From the NCBI RefSeq assembly GCF_012273895.1, contig NC_052116.1, forward strand, positions 4,340,001 to 4,404,000: a stretch of DNA of 64,000 bases, given 5' to 3'. The notes below the pieces were generated by a model. The model was not told the DNA's origin. It did no database searches and saw only the letters and a list, made by a program, of their open reading frames with translations. Numbering within the stretch: position 1 is the first letter of the stretch; the number at the start of each line of letters is the position of its first letter. A program made the position numbers and the translations under genes. Shown in pieces: positions 36,401-47,500 of this stretch. Source of the DNA: Zerene cesonia (lineage: Eukaryota; Arthropoda; Insecta; Lepidoptera; Pieridae).

Positions 36401-36890
36401 GTCCCAAAGTAGTACGTAAACTGTAAATATTTAAATGAATCATAAAAAAACGAATTTTATAAATACCACCATAAACCTTTTCATGTAAAATGTCAAGTGA
36501 CGACTTTAGGGCTTGCACTGCGAAAGTTACCACATCTTAACTCTATAAGTTCTAATAAAAAATAAAACTCAACATTAGTTAAAATATGCGTTTGCTTGAC
36601 TGTCTTAATTGAACAATAATTATTGTAATAAATAAATAAATTTACGCGTGAAGCTCTCGAACTTCTAAACGTTTGTAATTTTGTTGTTATTGATTAAACA
36701 GTTAGCATACATCTTTAGTAAATGTTTTTTAACTGGTGTTTTTCAAACCTAAGTTATGAGCGTTCGAAAATCCGACGAAACGATTCGAGAAAAGGTACTT
36801 GTGGGTAATGTTCATGCGCTTTGTTTGAAAAGTTGGCTTGTCTGATGGGGCACGGTGCTGCTCCCACATATTATATTGGCTGATGTTTGA
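33425..36890. other. AT-rich intergenic or intronic, nothing recognised
   Basis: Only short random ORFs. I see no domain, RNA gene or clear repeat boundary. It may be intronic or downstream sequence of the long minus-strand gene inferred from exons at 54 and 61 kb. Confidence 0.4.
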
Positions 36891-36899
36891 GTAGTGTTT

Positions 36900-37035
36900 T
36901 AGAGTTATTTGTTTATTCTTTATTGCACACTTTCACACTTACAAAATATAAAAAAGAAATAAAATTTAACAAAAACAAGTAAGCAAAGGGCGGCCTTATG
37001 GCTAAAAGCCATCTCTACCAGGCAACCGTTAGTTA
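36900..37035 (-). mobile_element. LINE 3'-end fragment (inverse)
   Basis: A TTATTGCACACTTTCACACT edge is followed by an A-rich linker and AGGGCGGCCTTATGGCTAAA and CTCTACCAGGCAACC. On the minus strand this looks like the 3' UTR of a lepidopteran non-LTR element ending in an AATAAA-rich tail. There is no coding part. Confidence 0.45.
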
Positions 37036-37131
37036 TTTTTGTATAGCTTGTCATTTACAAATAGAAATTGATAAAACTATCTATGTTAGACTATAAATTC
37101 AAGAAATAAATAACTTGTAATCTATTATTAT

Positions 37132-37432
37132 AGCAGTGGTGGCTGAGAGCCTCGGACTTCAAAATCGATAAGTCGGGGTTCGAGACCGGGCGAGCGTGCA
37201 GGAAATAAATTGATTTTTCAATTTATCTGCGCATGTAGATAACATTACCACTGCTTAAAACGGTGAAGGAAGACATCGTGAGGATACCGGCATATCCAAG
37301 AATCAAAAAGTTCGATGCCATGTGACATCTGCCACCCGCATTTGGCCAGCGTAGTGGATTATGGCCTGAATCCTCATAGGAGGCCTGTGTCCCAGCAGTG
37401 GGAACATATATGGGCTGATGATGATGATGATG
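37132..37432 (+). mobile_element. GATGAT-tailed tRNA-derived SINE, near complete
   Basis: The head has an A-box-like GTGGCTGAGAG and a B-box-like GGGGTTCGAGACC. The body contains GCGTGCAGGAAATAAATTGA, TCTGCGCATGTAGATAACAT, ATGTGACATCTGCCACCCGC, GCCAGCGTAGTGGATTATGG and CAGCAGTGGGAACATATATG, and the tail is (GAT)n. Copies also occur at 15.5, 18.7, 43.9, 57.4 and (partial) 58.2 kb. Confidence 0.85.
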
Positions 37433-37439
37433 AATTTGT

Positions 37440-40400
37440 TCTTATCATTATTATAAATTTTTCATAATTTATGAATTGCATTTATAATTATCAATGATTC
37501 AAATTATATAAATAGTCAATATAATTAACAGTGTAAGTTGTAACCAATATTTAATATCGTTCTTTATAATAAAGGAAGCGTACGGAGAAGGATTTTGAAA
37601 CTTCAAAGAATCAGCGTACTCATCCCGATTCAGAAACAATGTAAAGCTATTGTTTACCTTTGTATAAGTTTACATTGTTCGTCAAGAAGTTTGATAAAAG
37701 AATCTGACTATAACCTTGTCAGCGATCCAGAGTCACCTAAAATTTCTCTTATTCTCATTTAACGAATAAATTTCATGGATGATATTATTTTATATAAAGT
37801 TCTTTCATACATACTTATATACGCTTAACAAAGAAAAATATATAGATGTGTCGCGTAATTATTTATTATTACGTGAATTATTAATAACTTAGTACCGTTT
37901 CTTAATTAAATGTATGAATTAATATCTTTTCAATGAATATTTTCATGACAAGCAAACCAATGACAATTTTACAATTATATCGATACATTTGCTTTGTTTC
38001 ACGATTTTTGTTAATTGGAAATGTAATCAGAGTAGTTCATCAGTATTCTATCACAAAATAAAATTTTATCTCGATCAACCAATCTAACTATACCTTTTTT
38101 CAAATGAAAATGAAATTTTACTATTAGCCTTGGTGTTTCTTCGACAAATCCTGCTGTACTGTACTAACAATATAAATATCTACAATAACTCACTTTACGG
38201 TAAAGCTTTAAAGGTTACGAGACTGAAAACATAGGTGTTTTTCGAATAGAATGATTTTATTTAGTTTCATATGCAGTGTGTTTCACCCTTCTTGAATGTT
38301 ACGATTGATTCAAGAGTTTATCATTGGTGAATATTGATAGAGTAGCGGTTGGTGATATGTTAGTACGTGAGCTGAGATAGCAATCAGATAAGCTGTAATG
38401 CCCGTAATGGCGCGGAGCCTCCCGCCCTAGCGTTGAGTTTCGCTCGCAATTCACCTGAATAATGTATGCAAACATTCTGCTCAGCTTCGTCCTCACGGCT
38501 GGCGGGTATATTTTTCTTTCAATTTTAAATTTCCACATTTTCAGTTTTCTTAACGCTCGTACATATTTCACAGCATTTGATCGAATATATATTAAAATAT
38601 AATAATATATATGTAAGTGTATATATATATATATATATATATCTATCTAGCTTTAATGACTTGATGATTGCTTTTAGGTCAATTAAAATGAACAACAGGA
38701 ACATACTAATAAATACACGTGTCTAAAAAGTCGTAGCTATTAACTAGACATAATACGTTGTGATGGAGATAAATTCACCGAATATGTATCGCCTAGTATA
38801 ATATTATAATATCTGTGTTTATGTTATGCGATATATTATTATATAATAAATCTCACCGCCTTTTTGTATTCCCTTGAGAGCATTTTCATCCCGGATAGCC
38901 TTAGCTCTTGACAACAGGAAGGAAAAGGTTTTGATAACGTAGGTTATACATAGTATAGGTATATCGAACATTATCGGATTGGTCTGAAGAGGATAATCTT
39001 TTATAAACTTACTAAGCATCGAGAGTCGTCTCTTCGTTTCAAGAATTGTATCACGTCTATACATAGTAAATCTAATATGCTTTTATATGTAACGCTGCCT
39101 ATATGTGCAGTATTGATTTGACCCTTGTTGTTTACAAATTACAATGATAAAGCACAATAAATTTAATAAGTGTAATGATATATTCTGTTTGTCCCAAGAG
39201 AATTCTCTCTTCTAAAAGAGGTACCTACCTACATCTTTGAGTTAATTTATCTTGTATATTGGCCAGTTATGAATAGGGGTAAATAATATTTTGCAATAAT
39301 CTTATTGCTGCATATAAACTTAAAAAGGGAATTTTTATATTTATATGTTTTTGAACAACCTTTATAAATGAACTCAGGAAATGCGCATATTTTTGCAAAA
39401 ATAATCTGTAATCTTTATTCATGCGGTAATATAAAGTGCAATGTAACCGTTCGCGCTACTGCGCCTCAGCTTTAAATTCTCAATAGTCTAAGATACGATG
39501 AAAGTGTTTTTTTGTGATAGCTGATAGATGGGGAAAGTCAGTGGTTCAGGTAGTCGCCTGATGATAAGCAACCATAAGAATTTCCAGAGGCTGTAAGCAT
39601 GTAAGTGGATTGCCAGCTTTAGTGGACTGGGAAGGGTAAGGAAAAGCATGCGCATCGCATCATCCACTCACCGATCGAAATACCATAGCTAGTAGGGTAG
39701 AACTTGACGTTTTTTATAAAATATAAATGCTGCAAGTTCAAGAAAATTCGTTCGTTTATCAACCTCTTTTTAGTCCAAGCTTCATGATATTGTGAGTAAG
39801 ATACAATCGTTAAATTTATAGACATTCAAGTTGGTAGTTGTTAATGGTCCCTCTCCGTATTAACGTGCCAAATATGTAATAAAAAAAAAAATTATGATTT
39901 ATACTTATTAAAATTATATTATACCTTTATTACTACATATCTCTAACTATTAATGAAATAAAACAAACATTTTAATAAAGCTCAAGTCCACCGAGAGCGC
40001 ATGACATCCGTAATTTTCGTTAAAAGCTTTTTCAATTATGTATTATGAAGTAACGCGAAATATAATATAAGTTTATATAAATACTACACCTCTTGCGGTA
40101 TTTTTCTCTAGTGACATATAAACTGCATTGTTTTCTTTAAGTATTGTTGGCGGTTAACGACCTCTGCACTACAGTCGGCAATCTCTTAGCTAGTACCCAC
40201 AGTTAAACATTAATAGGCTGCAATTCCAGTTCAAGCATTTACTGTTCTAATAACATTATATACTTTATAGCGCTTCTTGGTTCCTTGGTCTTTTAACCTA
40301 ACACAACGTATACCGTATACGTGAAAATCTATATAAACAAAATGGTTTCAAAGTGTGTTCTTGTTGTGAAAGAAGAAGAACATTACAGTAATTTAGATCC

Positions 40401-40520
40401 AACGTTTTACGCGACTAAAGTTCATTTACTGATACTATTGGTATGGGCTAAATCTTCTTTATAGTCTCTTATTTTTCAGCGTTTATTTTAACTTTTATAA
40501 GGAGTGCAAACTCAACAACT
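37440..40520. other. AT-rich stretch with minor repeats
   Basis: No firm gene. It contains a (TA)n tract at about 38622-38642, a decayed repeat B-like segment at about 39536-39670 (CGCCTGATGATAAGCAACCA, GACTGGGAAGGGTAAGGAAA), and a weak exon-like block at 38330-38460 (see findings). Confidence 0.4.
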
Positions 40521-40525
40521 AATGT

Positions 40526-40775
40526 ATGTCGTCACAATTATTTCTAAACGTTCCATGTACCCGGACGAAGCGCTTCGATTCCACATTCTTTATTCGAACC
40601 GCAAGGGATTGGAACATGCCTCCTGAGTCTGTGTTCCCCGACGAGTACAATCTGGAGGTCTTCAAGAGTGAACAGGTACCTCCTAGCGAAGCGCGTTACA
40701 GCCTAGACCACATCTCAGCTGACCATCAGGCGAGATCGTGGTCAAGCGCTGCCCTATTATGGATAAAAAAAAAAA
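40526..40775 (+). pseudogene. Non-LTR retrotransposon fragment, RT C-terminal end with poly(A)
   Basis: The frame reads FLNVPCTRTKRFDSTFFIRT followed by ARDWNMPPESVFPDEYNLEVF. This pattern (R.SF..R..R.WN.LP..VFP..YN...FK) is standard for the last part of jockey/CR1-type reverse transcriptases in insects. It is 5'-truncated, lacks all catalytic motifs, and ends in a run of A at about 40758-40773. Confidence 0.75.
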
Positions 40776-41014
40776 TTATATTTTTCAGTTTAATGCAGTC
40801 AGTGGCTTATGGTTACATAAGTATGTATGTTAATACACTATTATATAAAATAATTTATTAATAAAAAATACATATTCGATATCAAAATTTATATACTTCA
40901 GTACACAACACAAAGTAGAGTAGGTATACATTCATTTAGTAGATATACACAAGCGTTTCTTATATCTATACTAATCTGTATAGAGAGTCAAGAATAAACG
41001 CTCTAATATTTATA

Positions 41015-42014
41015 NNNNNNNNNNNNNNNNNNNNNNNNNNNNNNNNNNNNNNNNNNNNNNNNNNNNNNNNNNNNNNNNNNNNNNNNNNNNNNNNNNNNNN
41101 NNNNNNNNNNNNNNNNNNNNNNNNNNNNNNNNNNNNNNNNNNNNNNNNNNNNNNNNNNNNNNNNNNNNNNNNNNNNNNNNNNNNNNNNNNNNNNNNNNNN
41201 NNNNNNNNNNNNNNNNNNNNNNNNNNNNNNNNNNNNNNNNNNNNNNNNNNNNNNNNNNNNNNNNNNNNNNNNNNNNNNNNNNNNNNNNNNNNNNNNNNNN
41301 NNNNNNNNNNNNNNNNNNNNNNNNNNNNNNNNNNNNNNNNNNNNNNNNNNNNNNNNNNNNNNNNNNNNNNNNNNNNNNNNNNNNNNNNNNNNNNNNNNNN
41401 NNNNNNNNNNNNNNNNNNNNNNNNNNNNNNNNNNNNNNNNNNNNNNNNNNNNNNNNNNNNNNNNNNNNNNNNNNNNNNNNNNNNNNNNNNNNNNNNNNNN
41501 NNNNNNNNNNNNNNNNNNNNNNNNNNNNNNNNNNNNNNNNNNNNNNNNNNNNNNNNNNNNNNNNNNNNNNNNNNNNNNNNNNNNNNNNNNNNNNNNNNNN
41601 NNNNNNNNNNNNNNNNNNNNNNNNNNNNNNNNNNNNNNNNNNNNNNNNNNNNNNNNNNNNNNNNNNNNNNNNNNNNNNNNNNNNNNNNNNNNNNNNNNNN
41701 NNNNNNNNNNNNNNNNNNNNNNNNNNNNNNNNNNNNNNNNNNNNNNNNNNNNNNNNNNNNNNNNNNNNNNNNNNNNNNNNNNNNNNNNNNNNNNNNNNNN
41801 NNNNNNNNNNNNNNNNNNNNNNNNNNNNNNNNNNNNNNNNNNNNNNNNNNNNNNNNNNNNNNNNNNNNNNNNNNNNNNNNNNNNNNNNNNNNNNNNNNNN
41901 NNNNNNNNNNNNNNNNNNNNNNNNNNNNNNNNNNNNNNNNNNNNNNNNNNNNNNNNNNNNNNNNNNNNNNNNNNNNNNNNNNNNNNNNNNNNNNNNNNNN
42001 NNNNNNNNNNNNNN
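41015..42014. other. Assembly gap, exactly 1000 N
   Basis: Placeholder gap that directly abuts the GC-rich block to its right. Apparent long ORFs running through it are artefacts. Confidence 0.98.
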
Positions 42015-42052
42015 TATTTATTTGATATCGGACAGGAAACGCGGAAGTATAC

Positions 42053-42389
42053 ATCGTGCTGGCTCTGCTGATAGGCGTGGTGACCGTGGTGGTAGGGTGC
42101 TGGCTCTCGGACAACTGCTGGTCGCCGGAGCCAGAGGATATCTTGGCGGGCGGGTGACCCGTCGCGGCGGGCGCGTGCACGCACGTGTAGCGCCCGCCCT
42201 CCGCGGCCGACAGGGAGAGTCCCTCGGGCGCGGGCTCGCTGTCCCCAGTACTGCCACCCCGCGCGCCGCCACCAGCGCGTGCCCCAGCTTTCTTCCACGC
42301 TGCACGCCACCTGTGCAGTGGCGCTTGCCTTCATCTCCCGTGTGACAGACGACAGCCACCACCCTTCTGACGGGAGATGCACTCCTGTC
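42053..42389 (-). other. GC-rich block, possible coding exon of the long minus-strand gene
   Basis: GC content rises abruptly at about 42390, exactly where the minus strand offers a good acceptor (CTTTTTCGTGTATCCGACAG). It falls again near 42050, where a GTATAC donor could end the exon. All three minus frames are largely open, so the frame is ambiguous. One gives SATAQVACSVEESWG and WQYWG; another gives LSLSAAEGGRYTCVHAPA, which has the look of the last strand of an immunoglobulin domain, then a Ser/Thr/Pro/Gln-rich stretch. The two would form one Ig-like unit only with a frameshift between them. On the plus strand a 20-residue hydrophobic segment is also readable. It may equally be a CpG-rich promoter. 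Confidence 0.35.
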
Positions 42390-42394
42390 GGATA

Positions 42395-43920
42395 CACGAA
42401 AAAGCTAATGGGAATCACATCCCTTTCGTTGGCAACGGCGGAGTGTGTGATAATTAATACGAAACAATATTAAATGGAGTGTTGTGCGAATTTAAAATCA
42501 AATGGAATTTTATATAGTGCGTTACCTATTTTGGTGAACTAAGAGCTTCGTAAATATTACTACATTTTGTGACTATGTGAAACGATGTATGTTTAATGCA
42601 ATTCTATACGAGGTTGCGGTATTCTAACTTAACTCTGAGGATCTCATTGTGTCTATCACGTCGTAGGTCACGCTTCTAGCGGTCGCTCTGATTTTATTAC
42701 TAGACATAAGTGGTGCAAATGCGTTTTTTCATGTACCACTTTACTGTTATTTCTAAAAGTATGTGCCTTGAAACGCTTTCCTCTATTTAACGTGTAGTAT
42801 AGAGCGTGTTTTGAACCCTTTAGATAATCTTCCATCTTTCTGTCGTAATTATTAATCCCGTATAATAAGTGCCATACACATCATAACCGTGCCTTTACCG
42901 TTCTATAGACTTTGAGAGGGACGTAATTTACAATAGATTTTAAAATAACCCTTTGCGTTAACTTCATGTCTTCTTTATTATTTATGTTATGTCCATCTTT
43001 CTGTATTATATTCCATGATATAATTATAGAGGAAAGTGCTAGGACCAGTCTTTAAAAAAAACGTCAATTGGTTATACTAAAAATTTGAATATTAGAGTTA
43101 CAACATTTAAAAACAACGACACATTAAAAGAAAAATGATCAATTTAAGAATCACTGTACAATTTTGATGATTTTTAAGATACCTACGTAAGACCTAATTA
43201 TATTTAGTATATACTGATTTGTGATGTCATTTACAAAACCAAAATACTCTGCTTTGTTAGTCTAAACGCAAACGATATAAGAATAGACCCATGAATTTTC
43301 TGCTCTTTTTTTCTTGAGAAATCTTATCATTTTAAAGACAGCGTTTCCTTAACAAAAGACACAATACTTATAAATCCACTTAGCGATGGTTTGCATACAT
43401 TGTTAAAGAATACAACATGTTATTGTACACAATACCTCGTTGAAAGAAACCCGCAGTTTGTAACTTAAGCACACTCGACTTGAGCATGGAGCATTTGAAA
43501 TAGCATAATTTTTCTAAATATTTTTACTGCATAAATTAAATAACCTTATTCAAGTATTCGAAGTTTCTTATTAAAATAATATTAATGTGAACATAACACA
43601 ATGTTCAGAAATAGCAGTACAATAATTTAGTAAAGCAATAGATAGATAAACTCTTATTATCGGAATAAATAATCAATACATAAATCATAAAATCTTTATA
43701 ATTATGCAACAATAAAAATAAGGTCAATGCAGTGTAGTTTGTTTTAATTAAGAATTAGCTACCATCAACAATCCTTCTTTAAATTTCTGCTGTATATCAA
43801 GAGAATGATAACGAACAAACTGACAATCCGAAACCGCTCTACTGACATTAATTAATTAATTACAGATTTTTAGAGCGAGACTTGATTCCGGCCCTCGCCA
43901 ATACCGGTCTTCCCAGTAGC
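42395..43920. other. AT-rich stretch, nothing recognised
   Basis: No ORF, RNA gene or clear repeat apart from an 11-bp direct repeat partner at 43794-43804 of the SINE insertion that follows. Confidence 0.4.
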
Positions 43921-43930
43921 AACGGACAAA

Positions 43931-44234
43931 TGCAGTAGTGGCTCAGTGGTGAGGACCTCGGACTTAAAAATCAACAAGTCGGGATTCGAGACCAGGCGAG
44001 CGTGCAGGAAATAAATTGATTTTTCAATTTATCTGCGCATGTACATAACATCACCACTGCTCAAAACGGTGAAGGAAAACATCGTGAGGAAACCGGCATG
44101 TCTGAGAATTTAAAGTTCGACGACATGTGACATCTGCCAACCCGCACTTGGCCAGCGTGGTGGATTATGGCCTGAATCTTCATAGGAGGCATGTGTCCCA
44201 GCAGTGGGAACATATATAGGCTGATGATGATGAT
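43931..44234 (+). mobile_element. GATGAT-tailed tRNA-derived SINE, near complete
   Basis: Same family as 37132-37432, with head GTAGTGGCTCAGTGGTGAGG, B-box-like GGGATTCGAGACC, and body and (GAT)n tail intact. The direct repeat ATATCAAGAGA occurs at 43794-43804 and at 44233-44243. If it is the target duplication, the insert includes about 126 extra bases 5' of the SINE head. Confidence 0.85.
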
Positions 44235-44243
44235 ATCAAGAGA

Positions 44244-47240
44244 AAAATGATAGTTATTTATCTTGGTTTTTGGTATTCAGCTTTTGTATAATGTTATGGG
44301 AGGAATGACAGCAATTATTTTTACTACCAGATGTTTTTTTTTTATACATGTGCGCGTAAACAGAAAATATTAATCAAATAGGATACGAAATTTGATGTCT
44401 AAATTTTTAATAAGTGCATATAAAACAAGATCCGCTTTAATTGATATTATTCACACCTTTATAGATATTATTCACACCTTTTTTCATTTTATTTTTTTAT
44501 AATTAATAAGTGCTAATAATTTCATGTGTGCTAAACTTATACAAATTTTATAGAGATAAGAACATTGCAACATTTATTCAGTTGATGCGATGGAGTCTGA
44601 ATCATTCGTTTTTGTAAGGGAAATAAAGGTACAGAAAGGAGGCTCTTTCACGTTTTGACGTATAAAATAACTAATAGATACTACATATCTGCATGGATAG
44701 AGCATTAAAAAAACCGAAGATTTCAAAGACCGTTGAAAATCATATAATAATTTAGCTTTTGTTCTGTTGGTATAGGCGTCTTATATATTTTTGTTCATGA
44801 AATGCAAATTTCATTAAACCCCCACAGTATACGATAAGGCATGAGTAACCGTGTTGATCGCTTTTTATTTGTGATAAAATGGGCCGACATACGGTGCCCA
44901 AATAGTTTCAATTGATTAACGAACCAGTGTATAAAATACGGTTGCAAAGTATACAATTACATCGTTAATTTTTAAACAGCGTGAATAAAACTAGTTTGTC
45001 GTCATGTTTAGCGTAAATAATCGAGACTACTTTTATAAAGAACAGCAGGGACAGAGCAGGACAGCTAGTCTGCTCGGTCCCTGTTACACCTATCTATGGG
45101 ATATTATAATAGCATAAGAAAAGAGGAAAAATAGATAAAACAAGTAGAAAGTTGTTTTTCAATATTTTTTAATCTCAATCAATTCAGAATTAAGTTTTTT
45201 TAAACACACATAAACAAAGTCAACATTTGTACATACGAAATTGAATAGACAGTTTACAAGTAAGTACAATTCCACAAATTATGAATAACGGTTACACCTA
45301 ATCGAAAGTGTTAAAAGTAGAGATATAAAGTTTACTTTTATACCAATGCTTATTAATAAGATAAGAGTTTAATTTTAATTCAGCAACAACTTATTATATG
45401 ATACCCTGAACTGGTTACAATAGATTACCATTTTTGCATTTATTATATTACTATACCTTTCTTCAACACATGCATTTCTTCACGCTAATTTTCTAGTACA
45501 ATTATAATGTATGGAACTAATTAAGCACACTTATATTATTCACAATATAATGCATACTGAAATTAATTTTAATTTCGATTTGTTTTCTTCGAGAGTTGGT
45601 ACGATGAATGAGCGACCGAATGCACAATAGTTGTGTAAAATAGCGTAGATTCGCAAATCATCCCATAATTCGCTAAAAAAGAGAGATTATCTTCTTATCA
45701 GATAGAAGGTAGTGTTCACCCCTGTATATAGGCTAGTAAAACTACATATACATTTCACGTCGAGTTGTGTCACAATCGTAATAGAATATTTGCAATAGTA
45801 TGTAAGCGAACCGACTGAATAGTCAACGTTTTTAAGAAATTTAGAATAAGTTTTATAGACTGTAGACAATGACCTGCGGATTAGGGTTCTGCAATCAGAG
45901 TTAAAACGATTAAACATGTGCCTGTAAACCTACGTATGTATATATATTTTTTGATTTATTTGTAAATTTGAAAACAAACATCTTCGACTATCCGCAGATT
46001 TAACGATAGTCGATTATATCCAGTTCTAAAATGATTTAAATTAGTCGTTAGATAGAGGACTTTAAGTATTAAATCACAACGCACTGCAGGTCTTCATATT
46101 TCCTATGATTGACATGTTTAGTAATGTTCAATGTCCTCAAGCAAAACATCATTAATACGCTCCATTCTACCTGTCAACTAAAATTTAATACATTTTGTCA
46201 TTTACATACATTAAAGTGTCCGGTTTATATCCTTTAAGTAACATGAGGGAAAACCATAACCTTATTTACTTTGTAATATAAAAGTGCACAGTATTTTTAT
46301 TATTAACATTATTGTGTCTAGGATTAATTACTGTTATCGTATAAACATTTGTGATAAAATGTGTGTCAAAATTTTATTTGGTTGTTGTAAATATGTATGT
46401 GTGTTTTATTATCTACTGACGACTAACGAGTTGTAAGTCAGTATAATGGCGATTCGCTTGGCCGATATAGGAATTGAGAAATCTGTAAGCTCAATATACT
46501 TAGCAATTGCAATTATATGTTTAAAATGTAATTATTTGTCACGAGTAAGTAATAAATGTACTACATTTAAAATATGCTATTTTTATTTGTCCTAAAACTG
46601 AGTATAAGTAAACATTTATTTTCAGCGAAAGCTTTATCGCTAGAGTATTTAACGAAATCAATAAGCCGACCTAGTTGATAATTACGGTGCAAAATTGCAA
46701 ATTTTAATTTCGCGTTTTACGTAGATTGTAAAAGTGCGATTTATACTTATGCTATTAAAAAAACGAAACCAAACTGTTGGGTAACCAGCCCAGCATGTAG
46801 GCCAATGTAGACTCAATAAATACTAAGAAATCTCAAGTCAATACCAACTGTTGTGTAAATGCCTACAATTCTTTCTCTCCTTTTATTTCTTATGTATTCC
46901 TTAAATTATTTATTCAAATCTCAATTCTGTTTTCTTAAAAAATGCACATTGTTAAGAGATTGTGTCGACACCCGTGTTGCATTGTTAATAAGATATACAC
47001 AATTTAGTACAATGTGAGTTTATAAAAGTAGATGTATATATAGTATATAGTATCCGATATATAGTCTAAAGTAAGCTATATGAACATTTTTTTTTTTTGG
47101 AAATATAAATTTAATTTCCCAGTCCAATAAGACAATATTTATAAGATTAATTAACGCTTAATTTCAACATACATTGAAAACATTTTATCGGTTCTTAGTA
47201 AATTTTTTATACCTCCATGTATTCTGCTTTTAGTACCTAC
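44244..47240. other. AT-rich stretch, no gene recognised
   Basis: Only short ORFs. It contains a GC-rich hairpin at about 45041-45090 and a weak first-exon-like phrase at 46446-46484 (ATG, 13 codons, then GTAAGC) that I do not call as a gene. Confidence 0.4.
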
Positions 47241-47267
47241 TGCAGATACTGTAGTACCACTGATTAG

Positions 47268-47500
47268 ATAGATAGATTAAAAGTTTATTAAAAGAATACA
47301 TTAAATACATGACAATTACAAAATAAGACAATTAAACAAATAAAAATTAACATACAGAGGAAAAAAACAGTACGGAGACAAATGTGCACTGTGATCTTAA
47401 AAAGGGTCTTGGCTCAGCATAAATGTCAGAGTCAATGGGACCCTGACTCTGATATTCTGCCAACACCACTTGAGAAGGAAGAAATAATTAAATTAATACC
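47268..47500 (-). mobile_element. LINE 3'-end fragment (inverse)
   Basis: It starts with a T/A-rich edge (AAAAGTTTATTAAAAGAATA) and contains AAAGGGTCTTGGCTCAGC, CAATGGGACCCTGACTCTGA and TTCTGCCAACACCACTTGAG. On the minus strand this resembles the 3' UTR of a lepidopteran non-LTR element. No RT motif is present. Confidence 0.5.

Noticed and set aside
42042..42157. Plus-strand transmembrane C-terminus (about 20 hydrophobic residues then a stop)
   Set aside because: Not called as a gene: it is antisense to a Thr/Ser-rich reading, lacks positive charges after the segment, and would leave a GC-rich 3' UTR, which is unusual here. Kept as an alternative in the findings.
41003..42418. ORFs of 404 and 471 codons
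   Set aside because: Most of each is a run of N; only the GC-rich right end is real sequence.
46446..46484. Possible plus-strand first exon (ATG, 13 codons, GTAAGC)
   Set aside because: Too short to distinguish from chance, and no partner exon was found.
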